A program made the position numbers and the translations under genes. This document shows, piece by piece, positions 46,320 to 61,300 of a stretch of 64,000 nt of DNA. The stretch is from positions 15,004,001 through 15,068,000 of the forward strand of contig NC_063256.1 in NCBI RefSeq assembly GCF_019578655.1. The letters are read 5' to 3'. The notes beneath the pieces are model-generated. The model was not told the DNA's origin. It was given only the letters and a program-made list of their open reading frames with translations, and did no database searches. Numbering within the stretch: the stretch's first letter is position 1; every line of letters begins with the position of its first letter. This stretch comes from Ricinus communis (Eukaryota; Streptophyta; Magnoliopsida; Malpighiales; Euphorbiaceae).

Positions 46320-49300
46320 CTAAAGAAATAAGATTTCTGATACTCGTTCTTGTGCATCTGGAGGAATCTCCCTTCCCGGAACCTGGACCTTCAGAAGATT
46401 GGCGTACCTGTAAAAAAGATGTATTCTGTTAATAAAAATATCAATTTGTAGTTTGACTAAAATCAACAGACAGGTGATAGCAATTACTCTGCGGCTGTAA
46501 ACACGTGATCGTGCTCTGTGATGAAAGCAAGCAAGGCCTGTGAAACCACAAAGAAAAGGACGATCTTAGTATTTCTAGTACAAAGCTCGATGCATGATAA
46601 GGCACCTAAATTGAGTTGACTTGCCTCAAATGGCATGTTTAATAGTTCATAATAAGTGCGGACATGATCTAATCTCTGCTGTACAGCTTCACTATCAATG
46701 GATGGAATAGCAGCTAGGGCCTGCAATGTTAACAAATTTGAGCTGCACATTAAATTTGGGAAGTTCAAATTCAACCACTAGCAGTAAACTTTAGAAAAAT
46801 ACAGAGTTCAGGCAGGTCTAAATAATCTTATGACATCCCTAGCATAGCATGAACTCCTGATATGATGACAAAAAATTCCACTAAGGCAAACATGAGGCAG
46901 AAGATGGGCTGCATAAGGTGTAATTTTTTACCTGTTCCAGTGCGATTGAATTCCGACATATCTGCTGAACCCCGAAGAGATTAATGGATTTCATGTCAGC
47001 CAGAGCCTAATAAAACAGCGTGTTTCTAATGTTAGTCCAAATAAGAACAGCTTCCGCTACATGTAAGGAAGCTAAACTTTGATGAGGAAAAAAATGCATG
47101 TACTTTTCATACTCTACCAAAACCTTTATGGAAACAATAAATCCAGACCTTTATTGATGCATTTGCTGCAATACTACAAATTCCGCCAAATATGTAATTC
47201 CGCTTTATCCCCGCAACAAAAGGTGCCATTTCCTCATCCCTACGAGTTATCTAAGGGCGCAGAAAAGGGAGACAGATTAAAATTGATTCTGACAGGTGAT
47301 AGCAGAGTTACATGCATGATAAATAATACTAAAAGTGGATATCTGATATGATGACCATGGTACACAAGCAAATCTGCATCAATCAGAACCGAAAGATGGG
47401 AAAATAAATTGGCAAGCCCTAGAAGAATCTACAAGTACAAACAAACATAATTCCTCATTATGCACTACAAACAGTTTCTAGACACCCCTTAGTTTCTCAG
47501 CATGAAAACACATTTGCCACACAGACCAAGAAATAGAGAAGGACAGATAGTTGATTAGCCATCAAAGAGGAGAATACAAACATCAAACTTTGGGTTCTCA
47601 AAGACAAAACATGTATGCAGGTAAGGTTACTATAAAGTGCCAATAAACCTTTGGATGAAGATAGGAACCTGTGCAGTGAGTGAAATAAGGAAGTCATCTG
47701 GTTCTTCTGCATCTTCATCCTCCAAGTATTCCCTGTTCGTCATTTCCTATTTGAAGATATTTCAAATGCAAAATTAATATGAAATATCTCACTCCAAATT
47801 GGAAACAAGAATCCATCATGCATACATTCTCAAACCTGCATATGGAAAATAGTCTCCAACTGCATCTCCACACGCAACACCTTCAGGCAATCAATTGCCA
47901 GTTTTCTGTAATCATCTGCAAAGGATGGCAGACTCTTGCCATTTACTTCTTGATTTGATGTCCTTAAAGTTGTTTGTGCAAGCCTGTATATTATGCCAAA
48001 TGTTTCCTTCATATAATTTTTTGTAATAATATTCATATGACATATTCTAAAGCACAATTTTATGCTTCAGAGTGCAATAATTTCATAGACAGTCAGTTCT
48101 GCAAAGGACGCAAAGTGTAGAACGAGCCTAACAAAGTATCTCTTTCCTGGCAGTGTACATGTGTGTGTGTGTGTGTGTATAACCTTAAACATGCAAAAGT
48201 GAAATTGGATGATGTCATTATGTTAGACTTAATTGAAAAAATTCGACTTTCTCCAAGCATGTCCAAAGAAATAAATCATGAAGACAGCTGCTCCACCTAC
48301 ACTTTTGAATCAATACTTTTGGAAGGATAATTTTAAGCCTATATCTAATAAGGTTGCTGCAGCCTGATTATGATAGCTGGATGGATGCCAGCAGAGAAGC
48401 CAATAAACTTTTTTATTCAAGTCCTCTATTAGACAAAAGATCAGCATTATCCATTTATTTTAGGGTCCAGAAGTACTATATAAGAGTAAATTCAAAATAG
48501 CTGTAAAGTCCATCACCAATATGATGTCCTTAATCTTAGCAGCAAATCCAGACTAGGCAACTTCACTGCAAAAGGCCACCCCACTATAGGGATGGCACCT
48601 GTCCGCTTCTAGGGCAGAATAAGAAAAGAACAAGAGGTAACAGGCACCAATCACAGAAGCTCAAATAATCTCCAAAGACCAAAGGAGTATGGTATGATCA
48701 AAGGAGTATGGTATGTCAGACCTCCCAAAAAAATTAGCAAATCGACATTCATGCGCAATTGAAAATACAAGAACTGTTGTCTTTCTAAAGCCGGTTACTT
48801 CTCCAACTGCTCAAATCCAAAAAAAATGCAGCATAGATATATAAAACTTTAAGATCTTACCTTTCAATTGAATCTGCAACATACTCCAATGAATCACTAA
48901 GAGATGCCAGCAAAATCAGTTTGTTATCATCACGAATAAGATTTTCCTGCAAATGAGTGAGACACAAGTAAGAGACAGGGCAAAGATAATTTGTAAGCCT
49001 AGTCACATAGTAGAGAAAATCCCAATGCAATAAATATCAACTCACAACAAACAAATAGTAAACTTAAAATTTCTGTTGAAAACTAAAATCTAGTAGCCTG
49101 TGGAGAGGAATGGAAATCCCAAAACTCGCACACCATTAATAGCACAGAAAGCTAGCAACTTTGTCCCTTTGTCACTCTTTAGGGAGAAAGAAAGTGTAGT
49201 TGAAAAGGCCTCTGAAACAGCCACAAATTGGATGACAGAAGTGCACTTATATTACCTGCTTGATAGGCTGCAAATTCAAGAATAACTCTCCCAGTTCTGA

Positions 49301-52300
49301 TTCAATCTCAGTAGCAGCTGAGGCATCATTAACCACATTTGACTTGCCAAGTGGATTTGGTAAGCATGAACTTGCTGGATCAAGTCGCATCAATTTCTCA
49401 ATATCATGCCTCCCAATCAGCATGTAACTCTGCTTCTCAAGAACTGCCTGATACATGACGAACAAAAGAAAGATTAACAAATACTATGTGGTATTGCACA
49501 AAAATAATGTCAATGATGTATAACAGATAGATGCAAGGACCATCTCACTTCCAATAAACAAGTTCCACATGCACTGAAATTAGGTATAGTCACGAAATAA
49601 AATCCAATGTTATGTACATATATTGAGCCTCATCTTCTACTTCTGCAGTTATTATTTTTAATCCCATGTTATTTATACAAAGCTGCAAACCTTGTCACTG
49701 GGATGCAAACAAGAGGATCCAAGGCGAGAATTAGCATGCTCAAGCTAATATGGTTTTTAAAGAGAGAAATGTACAAATCTTTTCTGTCAAGCCATGTTCA
49801 ACATAGCGCAGGCTTATTAACTGAGCTGAAATCAAGTGAAGAAATTTCTCAATTATTATTAGTAACTAAAATCATTCACAAATTTAGTATTTTCTTTCTT
49901 ACTGTACTAAGAACTGCTGAGTTAATGACAAACAAGCAATTATGATAATTATGGTTGCTTTTGATACGAAGCCTATTGTTTTAAGTTTTTCTTGCATACA
50001 AGTATAACCCTAAACTTATGTTATTTCCAATTTAAGGAATAACTAATGATTGGAAGTAAATTCCAAAGGTAAAATATTAACTGGCATTGTGCATCCCAAC
50101 TCCCATTAACATGCAGCATTGATGTTCTCCTTAAGCCAAATTCATCAGAGTTGAATCTCAGACCATATATAATTCATCAAGAGCAACTCACTTTGTCCTG
50201 GAGAGGCCTGTCCCAATCCCCTCCCTTGCATCTTCCTTTAATTACACTGATGTTGTTTCTTTTGAGCAACACAGGTCAGCCAACTGAGAGTTACATGGGA
50301 CGTGTGCAGAGTAAAGACTGATGCACCATGCTATGAACCCTAAACCCTAAACTGAAGATAAATGACAAAAGTACCATGGGGAATCATTTTAAAAGCCCAG
50401 AAAGTGGAAAAGCACGTATTTGATTTATCCTACACCCCTCTCTCTCCAAATTCTTTATATGCACATAAATATAACAGCTAACCACTCTTCATTATCACCG
50501 TCCATTCCAAACCCAAACCCCATTTAATTTTCTTTTCTCTTTCCCCTTTTCATCTCTTGAACTTATCCATCTAACAACAATTCTAATTTGGTCCCCAATC
50601 CAATCCAGACAGACATTTCACTTGGAACCAAGTTCTCAGGACTCTCATCAGTGGGAGCGTGGATGTTTTGGGTGCTGATGACCACGTTATGACCATATTG
50701 CTCGGTTGGCTTGGCGTAAACCAGAAGCTTCTAAAGCACTACGTTGGATGATACAATTCAAAAGGGATTCACACTATTAAATTCGCTGTTGAAGTGGGAT
50801 AGTGCTTTGGTTCGAGAAGTGGATTACTGCTCTGGCAATCTTAGTAGGAAGATGATAGAGACTGTATTTTTCACACCTTTAGCAACAGATGTTTCTTTGT
50901 GTAGGTTTGATTGAATTTATTGAATTTGTTCGTCCCATTTGTGTTTTGTTTTGTATTCAATCAGGTCATATTGACCCTAGAACATGTGTTGTAAGAACTT
51001 CTAGTAAATTTACAAGATTACAAGCTATAAACTAGCCTATGCTGACAAATCAAAGAAAAAATGCATAAGAAATTTATTGTAATAATGCAAGAGAAATTAA
51101 CAAACAGCACCATTAACGATCCTAACAAAAACAATGGATAAAGATATATATTCTTGCCTCCATATATGATGTTCGACATCTTTCATATGTACGCTCTAGA
51201 AAAGTTTGCACATACTTCACAAGGTCACCAGAAAATTTAGGCATAGCTTGTGCCCACCCAAGCACCTAGAATAAATGACAATTGCAGTTAGATTTTTTTA
51301 AATCAAACAAATGTGTGAAATGAAAGTAGCTGAGGGAATGTTAAAAAGAAAAAAAAAATATCCTATGACATAAAATAAATAAATAAACTTTGCTTCCCAG
51401 ATTTTGCCAATCTGAACCATATAATAAGTGATACTTATTCAAGGATGGCTGACTGATAAGATAGCACTTGCCTCTTTTGCTAAGAAATCTATTGCCAAAA
51501 GTCCCTGCAATACAGGTCTACCCTTCTCAATTGACGGGGTATAAGTAGCAGTAGTGTGCGCCCTTGGACGAAAGGCAGCTGGACCTGTAGTAGTAATTTA
51601 CCAAGTCAAAATTACAAAGCAACAAAAAAATTAAAGAAAAAACACAGATAAAGTTGAAGCACTCATGTGTTAACACAATTTCAGACAACATTCAACAATC
51701 TTTGAATACAGCATGCAATTGCACTATGTTCAGATGTTTATGTAGCTCTATATTCCAGCTCCCCAAGTTTAACAAGTTGGACAAAGACAAAGGAAACTGC
51801 ATGCTCTGATCAACCACCGACCAAGCCAGCATAGGCACATATTAAACTTTTCCTCCGCGCTCATTGTATAGATATTAATGGAATCAAATTCTTGTCTTGT
51901 CGATTCTTTATGTACTTAACTGGCTGGCACTGTTATACATGTTAGTAGTTTTCATGCATCTTAGTGTTATCTCTACGGCTGTAGTGAGCACCAAGTAGCA
52001 TAGCACTTGGAGAGTTTTGAGATGGAAGATGATCGCAAAACGAGATAAGTCTCAACAATTTTGGAGCTACTCAAGGCAACACTAATAAATACATACTTGA
52101 GATAAAAATAAATTGAATTAGTCAACGAGAAGCAATTCTTTGTATTAAGAGGGGAACACTGGATACAGAATATTAAAGAAATCACCACAGGGAAAAAGCA
52201 TGTATTATAGGATATGAAACTTTCTTGATATAGCTTGCTGAACACCCTTCCGATAGTCCACAAACATAGTTGGCAAGAAATGGTCCTTTACAAAGTTCTC

Positions 52301-55300
52301 CACAAACGCTAGTAATCCATCATTCCTGCAGGGTATATGTTGAAAATATATAACCACAATAACATTTTAAGAGATTCTACAAGAGCATGGAAAAGAGAGA
52401 GCCAACAAATTATATAAAACTAAGTAGCATATGAACAGTTATAAACATGCAAGTAAGAAAATTCTGCTCAAGACCATCATGTAACCAGATTGAAATACAA
52501 TGCAGTTAAATCTAAAGGGTAAAATTACTAAAAATTGTCAAGTTTAAGTCCTTATTACTATAATTAGTGAAAAGTGCACAAATCTTAGGGGAGAGCTGTA
52601 CTGTAAAAGTATACTCGAGTCATAGAGCAACATAAAATTCAGTTAAAATGTTAAGGATTAAACTGTTATGAAGACTTTTACAATTTCATAAAGCAAAAAT
52701 TCACTGGGACAGGGGCTCCCCTTGAGTAAAGGTTTCCACGGCCACTTGACCAAATGATGATCCTAAATCAATTGCTCAGAATGTAGAGCCATTAACAAAC
52801 CTTAGAAACTGCATCTATGAAATAACACAAACCAAAAAGTTTTTGAAGCCAAAGCTAATGGGGTATTTATTAATCTTTCTTTGTATAAACACAGCAGCAA
52901 GGACTCAGGTTGAAAGAACCAAAAAATTGTGGGAAAAAATAATGAAAATAACAAGACATACTACAAAACATGCATAGTTGATTTCAATTTTGAAAGGAAC
53001 AGAAAAAGGTAAACTACTCTGCAAATAAGTGGCAAAGACTACTCTGCAAATAAGTGGCAAAGTGACTGCAGTCCATAAAAGTCAAAAACCTCTACGCAAT
53101 TCATTGAACAAAGACATTTATTAGAATCATCCAAAAGTTTGTGAAATATAAAAGCAAGAGTATGGCCATCAACTACTGAGTTGCATCAATGACTAGTAGC
53201 AAAAAATCCTTTAGGAGTCTTTACCATAGCACTCAAGAGCCAAGTCGAATAATGTTCCGTTATGAGCTTAAACACCCTCGTATCAATTAACAAACTATAA
53301 CACTCCGTAGAGCACTTCAATATTATGCAGGAGCTATATAAGCCAGTAAAAATGCAAATGCAAGGTGTAAGAACACGCCTTTGCCATGTTGAATCCCTAA
53401 CTTTTTTCTTCTCCTTCCCTCCTTACCCTTTAGTTTTGGTTTAGGAGCCACTACTCCAAAGCAGCATTTTTAAAAAAAACTGATAGTAGAATCACATAGA
53501 ACTCCTACCCTTCAATGTAGTTGGAATTTTGTCATCACAATATTGCTCACGCACTTTGCACATTATGCATCTTTAATCCTATGGTCGACACCCACATTGC
53601 TTCCCCATCTTTTTTTTTTTTTTTTGAGAATGCCTAGGAAAGGGAAAATCTGTACTTTTTATGCCATCTAAACCAACTCCATTTCAACTACTTCTATCGT
53701 TGAAATTGCAAGGCATATGATTTGTTTTGATTCTACTTGAAACCTTTAGACTCTAGGATGCTTCTTCATAACTCTAGCTTCCAGTCAACTCCAACTCAAA
53801 TTTGATCTAAAGTATGCACAAATATTTTCACCTGAGGATATCCTCTTGTGCGAAAAGGTAATGAATAATATATATCAGGAAATAAAGATCCCATCAGATA
53901 TATTGGTAATGAATACAATAGAACCATCATAGTGCAACTTCTACTGCGCATACTAAAAACAATATCAGCAAGAAAACTCTCTCGAGTCATCATACTGATC
54001 TTCAAGTTTGTAACCTTACGATGTCCCTTCATGATAATCAATTTCTAGCACATATAGATTCTCACATCTTCTAATTAAACAGTAACCATGATGATACATC
54101 AGAGCAGAAGACTTTCAATTCAAAGGAGAAAGTTGCAAGGTTACATGCAACCAATTCAGTGCTTTGGCATGATCAACATGAGTGAGAGATGGAGATCTGT
54201 TCAACAGGAGGATCCTATTATGAACCCACATAGCTAAAAGTACATAAGAAACAATTTAGACCCAAGAATAAAGAGCATTCAAATCCAAATGCAGGAGGCT
54301 TCCTGAATTTTGGACTATAAGAGAAGTCAGACTTACGCAGTCCTTCCTAGCACTGAAGGAGGCAACTCATAGTAATAAAAACTCGCAATTAACAGCAAGA
54401 GGTGATAATTGTACTAGCATAAATTTCAGCACATCTTGATATAGCTGTAAATTTTACATGTTTGCATCACGTTGTGGATGATTATATAACAGGAGTATCA
54501 AACTGCACCAGTCCACATCACCTGTATAATCCTGTACTAGGTAATAAGCCGGAATGTATCATCCGATCCCAATATAGGTGCCTTGAACTCCATAACACAG
54601 TGGCCGATATAGTACATATTGACCGTGTTTTGATACCTTTTTCTGTAGCCCAGCAGATAAGACAATTTGAACTTTGAAGAGCCGCTAATCAGAATCCCCT
54701 CAACTTTTCCAGATAAGGTAAATTTCAGCAGCTATAAAAGTGCAACAACCACAAGCACTAACTCCTGCTTCAGCTACAAGTTTTACAATCTACTTAAAAG
54801 AACTAGTACATAGGGCAGCTTAGACAGTTGCACTTATTCATAATTCATATATAAATAACTAAAACTAAACCAACCATATGCCCACTACTTCTATTCTTTT
54901 GAAATGTATATATTTACTTCTTTTAAGATGAAACACCTCAACAGCTACAAAAGGAAAATGACAATCCAAACCAAACAAGGTGCATCATTTCCTGGTTGCA
55001 CTTACAATCATGCAATGATTCTTGTTGTCTTATAGATACATGTTATACATGATTAAGCTACAACTAAGAGAAGCACCTCAAAGAATAAGATGCTCTTCAC
55101 CTCTACAATAAGGAAGAGATAAGAGATTTTAGGTTTTAATTCCTCGCATGCTAAAACCTTTTAGCACTCAAGATACTGACTCCTAGCGCACAAAAATTTG
55201 CAACCCTTTCATGTTTCATGTTCAAAAGCCAATTTCAAAGTTCGTCCTAAATAGCCATTAAGAAAAAATAAAAATAAATAAATAAGTAACAGAAGATGTA

Positions 55301-58300
55301 GCTTTGATACAGCAAGCAAATATATGGCAATGAAGGAAGCAGACTTCCACGCATCAGATGTTCAGCAAAACTACAAGTGCTGAAAGTAAAAGGTCAATAA
55401 ACATCCTTTTCTCTTCTTTACACATTATTACAATTTTTCGCCCACCCCTAATTCTAAACCGTTTGAGAAATAAGAAAGAAGCAGTGTGATTTCCAAGCTT
55501 ACCCGAGTTGCGAATACTTTTTTGGCAGCATTGAAGCAACCTTATCTGTAAACTGAAAAGAAAATCAATTTAGAAATGGCCAAGAAAAGAAAGCCCTGAA
55601 CTAATAATACATGTAGGCTTCCCAGCGATTAATTCCAAACCTGAAGAACAGGCCGGTATACAGATGCTGCAAGATATATGCCTTGCTCAGGTAAGACAGC
55701 AGCAGATCCATAACCTTCTTGCAAGACATTTGGACCCTTCCTAGTCCATCCTTGACGAATGAGATCAGCACCTAATAGTGGACGATTGAGGCATATATAG
55801 ATGAAAAACAATCAAAGGACACGCTAGTAAAGACAGAATCCAAGACTTAAGGAAAAAATCAATTGTGGAAAAGCAAATTGACAAAGACTGCAGCATGATT
55901 GAATTGCTCGAAGAACTGATCATCTCATAGTAAGAGCACAAAAGATGGATCAACATTTTATTTTGCTTCTGTTAAATAGGTTTCTTCATATAAATTTACA
56001 ACTTCCAGTCTGTCATCTCAAGCCTGCTTTCAATATATTCTACTAAATTGACAAAAAGAAATTCCCTTTTTATTCTGGAAAATATCATAATTACATTCTG
56101 ATACAACTTGAGAATGTAGGCTATATTTAAGAAACATCAAAACAAACAAAATTAAGCCACCTGATTGTACCAGGCCACCTGATTGTACCAGGCTCAACCA
56201 AATTATAAAATACTTCAATATGGTAAAACTCCAGCAATAATGATTACTAGAAATGTCCGCACAATTCCCTACGTAAAAATTCTTATATCAACCATTAGCA
56301 TGTTACATTTTAAGATAAACAGCATGAAATTAACCACAATTTAAGAGGCTTATTGGTTAGGCAAGAAACCCCAACAAGGAATACTACCAAGTCATTTAGT
56401 TCAAACTACTTAGGTATCTTCTATGCTTTTTCCTTATTACAAGGTGCAATGCATATCCCATATGTATTTTCAGGAAGATTTTTGGTGTGGCCAGTTCTCA
56501 TCTGTTCCCTCATCAGAAACTTCTGCTTTTCACATGCTCTTAACTCCCAATTTGTCACCCACTGCAATAACAAATTCTCTAGGAAATTCCAAGTATTTTG
56601 AGAATTTCAATGGTAGAAAGGTATAAGAATATCTTCTTTGCTTGCTTTGCGAGATTCAGTCAGTAATTTAGGAGGACTTGGTTTCCGGATGGAGGGTACC
56701 ATGCACAATAACCAGATTTTTTTCTTTGAACTTTTAGTGAGACAAGGTGGTTTTAATGGCTCTTTGCAGGCTTGTGCTGTATTGACCTTCAGAGGACTGT
56801 CCTTATGAGCTATTCAACTTGGTTAAAAGGCACTGCTTTACTATTCTTGTTTTAATGTGTTGCTTATTACTTTTTATTGACATAGGAGGATACCTTATTC
56901 TTTATGTTTCTTGAAAAATTCCCTGTCTTATCAGATATATGCCCAACCAAATTTTCTAGTTAGATAAATTTAGGATAATTTACTGTTCAGCTAAAAGAAT
57001 GAACTTTCTTTTTCTCTGTTATTGCCAAGCCTTGATAAGTAATAGTGTTTTAAGTTTAAACACTCAACTATGAAGATTCCAACATTGACACATGATTTTG
57101 AGTACAAGGCAGAGCTGTATACACCATGGTTCCATGAATCTCTAATATAATATAGAAATAAATAATTGATAATGAAAGAACACTAAAAATATCATCAGTG
57201 GCAACTGAAAATTAGTAATGCAATCCAGATTACTAAGATACAAATAAATGTAGAGCAGACTAGCATGTGTACAAATAAAACAAGTGATGGAAATTCTTGA
57301 AAAGTAACCAAATTTTGTTAGTGAATGTCTGACAATGTCATCTAGTAATAGTTCTGTACTAGGTGATCTAAGTACTTTTCTAATCTCACCTTATTTAAGA
57401 CAACTACTCGCAGGAGTCAGGTCTACAACCTCTACACTTCTCTTTGAGAATTTACTCTTACATTAGACAATGGCCAGTATCCTTAAGCTCAGAATTTATA
57501 AGCTTCATCAAACTACCAGTTATTATCAAACAAAGGAATCATTATGAATGACATGGTACAATTTTTTTTCTCAATAAACTTACAAATATATAGTTTCTTT
57601 ATAATGGAGAATAATCTATTGCAACAGTACAAAATTTAGCATACCCTGGTTAGGAATAGATATACTAGCATCTGTGAATCGAAAAGCAAAGGTAAGGCCA
57701 TCTTCTGAACCATCCCTGTTACCAACAAGAATTAGGACAGAAATCATTAGACAACTAGCACCAAATTGTATAATATCACTGTACAATTTTCACTCTTCTT
57801 CTTAAATGATCATAAGCTTAAGAACGAAGAAGAATAAGGACTAACAAAGCAAATAATAAAACGGAAAAATAAAAATTTTCTTAGTAGAATTGTATAAAAA
57901 ATCATAATTCTTACTTCTTCTCCTTGGAAGGAAACTTGCTTGCGAGTCTAGCAGTTTGGACTGCAGCATCAGCAGATGCAGCTTCAGGAGTAGCTCGAAG
58001 AATCTCACATATAAGTTGTTGGCATTCACTCTTTGGCACAAAGTATTGAAAACAAAAAAAAATAATAAGAATTAGAATAAATGATTCCAGGAAAACAATC
58101 ATATTTTGTGCAGACTAATTTCAAGATTTTAAAACCTACTATTTGAAATTAGACAAATATCAAAACCCAAAATGCAACCTGCAAAACTGTCAAGGAAAAG
58201 CCAATGCTGTAACCTCCAGTAGCTTGAGATGCTTCAGAATCGGGGTTCCAAGTCACATCAATTGTCACCGACCTTGGTGTGTTCATGTCAGCACTCTGAG

Positions 58301-61300
58301 CAGATTTTGACTCCAGTAGTTCTCCAACAACAACATGATTCTCTAACCACCACAGAGCCAAAGAATAAGCTTTAATTTCAAAATTTATAGAGCAACAATT
58401 TTATAATCTTACCAAATATTTGAACAACAGTGTCCAAAATTGAATCAAGAAGCTCCTTTGCAGCGGCTTGTGCTTTTCCTGCAGGAGCCATGACTGGTGA
58501 AACAGGGCTTACTGACAATAAAGTTGCTGCTAGTGATATCCCATTCTGACGCTTCTGTTTTGGTAACTGATAACTTTCTAACTGTCCTTTCACAAAATGA
58601 AGACCTGTTGTAACAGTTTGGGAAGCTTGACAAATGCTAGACCTTGAAGAATTGACATGTTCTGCATGAGCTTTTATCTTGGAAGTAATAATGTCATGAA
58701 TTGTGGGTCGCAATCTCTGGCTGTTAGAGAATATCCAATTTAAGAATACTCTTCAAACAAAAATCGATGTAACTAAAAACACTGAAGGTATTGATTGCAG
58801 ATTCAAATCACACAAAATATAACACTGAAAAATTTACATCGTCCAACAACATTGTATGTTATCAAGTAGAACCAAAATGGACACTTGGTTTTAATCTTTT
58901 ATCCATGTACACACATATCAATTCTCAACTCAATTGCACCATATGTTCATTGATTCTCAACTCATTCAAACAGACAGGTATTCAATCTATGTCCACAACT
59001 TCTTTTTGGTAGAACAGAAATAACCCCAACTAGAACTTTGCCGGTGCATAATCATGACAAAAATTTATTATTTATGCCTGTCAACTGACATAAATATGGA
59101 TAACATCAACATTTGTTTTATTCGCCATCTAAATGAGGATTAGGATTGCATGCATGAATAATTAATTGAGAATCTTCCACTTTCTTATAAGTAGACAAAG
59201 AAGAAAACTATGAGAAAATAAATGCACAGAAAGACTAGTCCAGTATTGAAATTTCTCCTTTTTATGTATCCTTTTGTTGGGCATTAGTTTCCCTTGAAAG
59301 AAATTTCATAATCTATCAATCAATTTGTTCTTTTTCACTTTACCTTTTGGGCTTAAGGGGGTGAGGGGAAGAAAGAAGCGATGAAAGAATCGCAATTTCC
59401 AATAACAGCCATTAGATAGTATTTTTTGGCCAACCATTATGTTACAGAACATTTCTGGTATTATTTGCAAATCACTGAAGAAATGGATCATTCTAGCCAC
59501 TACACACAGGCCATTTATAACCCCTTCAAATTCATCAACAAAATTACCAGCAATCCAAGTTTTATAGAAGTTCACTGTGGTGCTAGCCACAGAAAATACA
59601 AATGGCCAGAGCGCCCCAATAGCATGGCAGTGAATTGAAATTAATAGTGTTAGTAACAATGAATATCTCATCTCCTATCTGCATATCAGAAGCAGGTCTT
59701 GTACAAACATCTATAGAAGAATATGAATTTTCTTTTCGGAAAGGTAAAATTAGAGAACATTTAGACAACCCACCATATTATTGCACCAGCAGCAGCAACT
59801 TTGCCTAGCATGCAAAGGCATTCCACCAATGTTTGCAAATACTTCACATGAAGTGGAGCATCACTCTTTTTAATTGCTTCCTGCATTCAAGTATAGAATC
59901 CAGAACTTCATCCCAATAAGAAGAAATAGGGAAACAAAACGAAGAAAGAAGCCATAAGGACCACATGTAATCCTATGCGAGATGTTACAGAGTGACTTAC
60001 AATAAATTCGTCGGGAGTGGAATTTGAAAGCCAACTAGGTAATTGACGAGCAAGAATTTTCATGTCTTTTGCATTCCCATCACCACCTATTACCCTCATT
60101 GTTGCTGCTTGTCCGTCCAAGTTTGCTTCATCATGCATATCCAAATTACCCTCCTCATCATGGCCATCAAATGATGAACTGAGAAGGACATACAGACATA
60201 AATACAAGAGAAATAAAATTAATTACAGTAATAGTCAGGCTGCTAGCATGTAGATGCATGCCAGCAAAATGTCAGCAAGGTAATATTTGCCAGATCGTTC
60301 TGTGAAAGAATCAGAAGTTGGTAGGATAACAATTGGCATTATAGTTAAGAGATCCCATTATAGTATCCAGTAGAAGCTGTTATAAATGACATGAATTATA
60401 ATATGGAAGGACAGATGGGTCTTGACGATTGGCTGAACAGCTTAAACTAAATATTACAAGATATCAAGCAAGCATACAATGCTCCAAGAGAGAAAGTAAA
60501 ACTAGACATTCCAGATTTATGAATCATTTCATTTATGATTAAAATGTAGAAAGTGAAAAGCACAGAACAAGCAGATAAAGAACAGATAAGAAAGAATCAT
60601 ACCCTCCATCAACAGAACCTGGTCTGTATGATCCATCAACAAATCCATGATTGTCACCTTTCATTAATCTGGTTCTTCGAGACAGTGATTGTGAATTACT
60701 CATCGTGAATGCAACAGCTGTGGTGGTTGGCAATTCATCATCTCTTTCATCCAAGCTAGAGACAACTGAACTGCAGAAACCAATTAAAGTAAACACAAAG
60801 AAATTCTTCAGCGAAATATCTTTTAACTATGAATTCATTTCCAAAATCGATAGTTTAAGTCAATTGAACAATCACAGTTTATGCTTCAAAGAGATGCCAC
60901 AAGTTTGATTAATGTTTTGCAACTGAACATTCCAAATAGCAAGTCACGTGATCATAGATATTCTAAATAAAAAAAGAGCATCACAATGAGTGATTTTCCA
61001 CCATCCACTCTCAAAACAGAAAATAAGAAAAGTCAGGTCAGTACAAATAACACTTCCACACAACGAAGATCACTAAGAATGAAAGAAGATTTTTCAAGAG
61101 ACAAGAAAAAGAGGGGAAAAAGATACCTATATTCTCCTTTGTTGTAAAGATGCAAATGCAAATCCTCCAAAATTTTGTAGAAGAGGATTCCTCGTAGTTT
61201 TGCAAGCTCAGATCGAACATCTTGAAGAGCACCAACCTGGCACAAATTGCTAATAATAATTATTGAACATGCATGATATCATTAAGTTTCCTGATTTATC

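Noticed and set aside
52216..52220. GT donor at AA|GTTTC for the anomalous SEC8 intron
   Set aside because: It carries two bases into the next exon and shifts the frame, destroying the conserved AAFRPRAHT segment.
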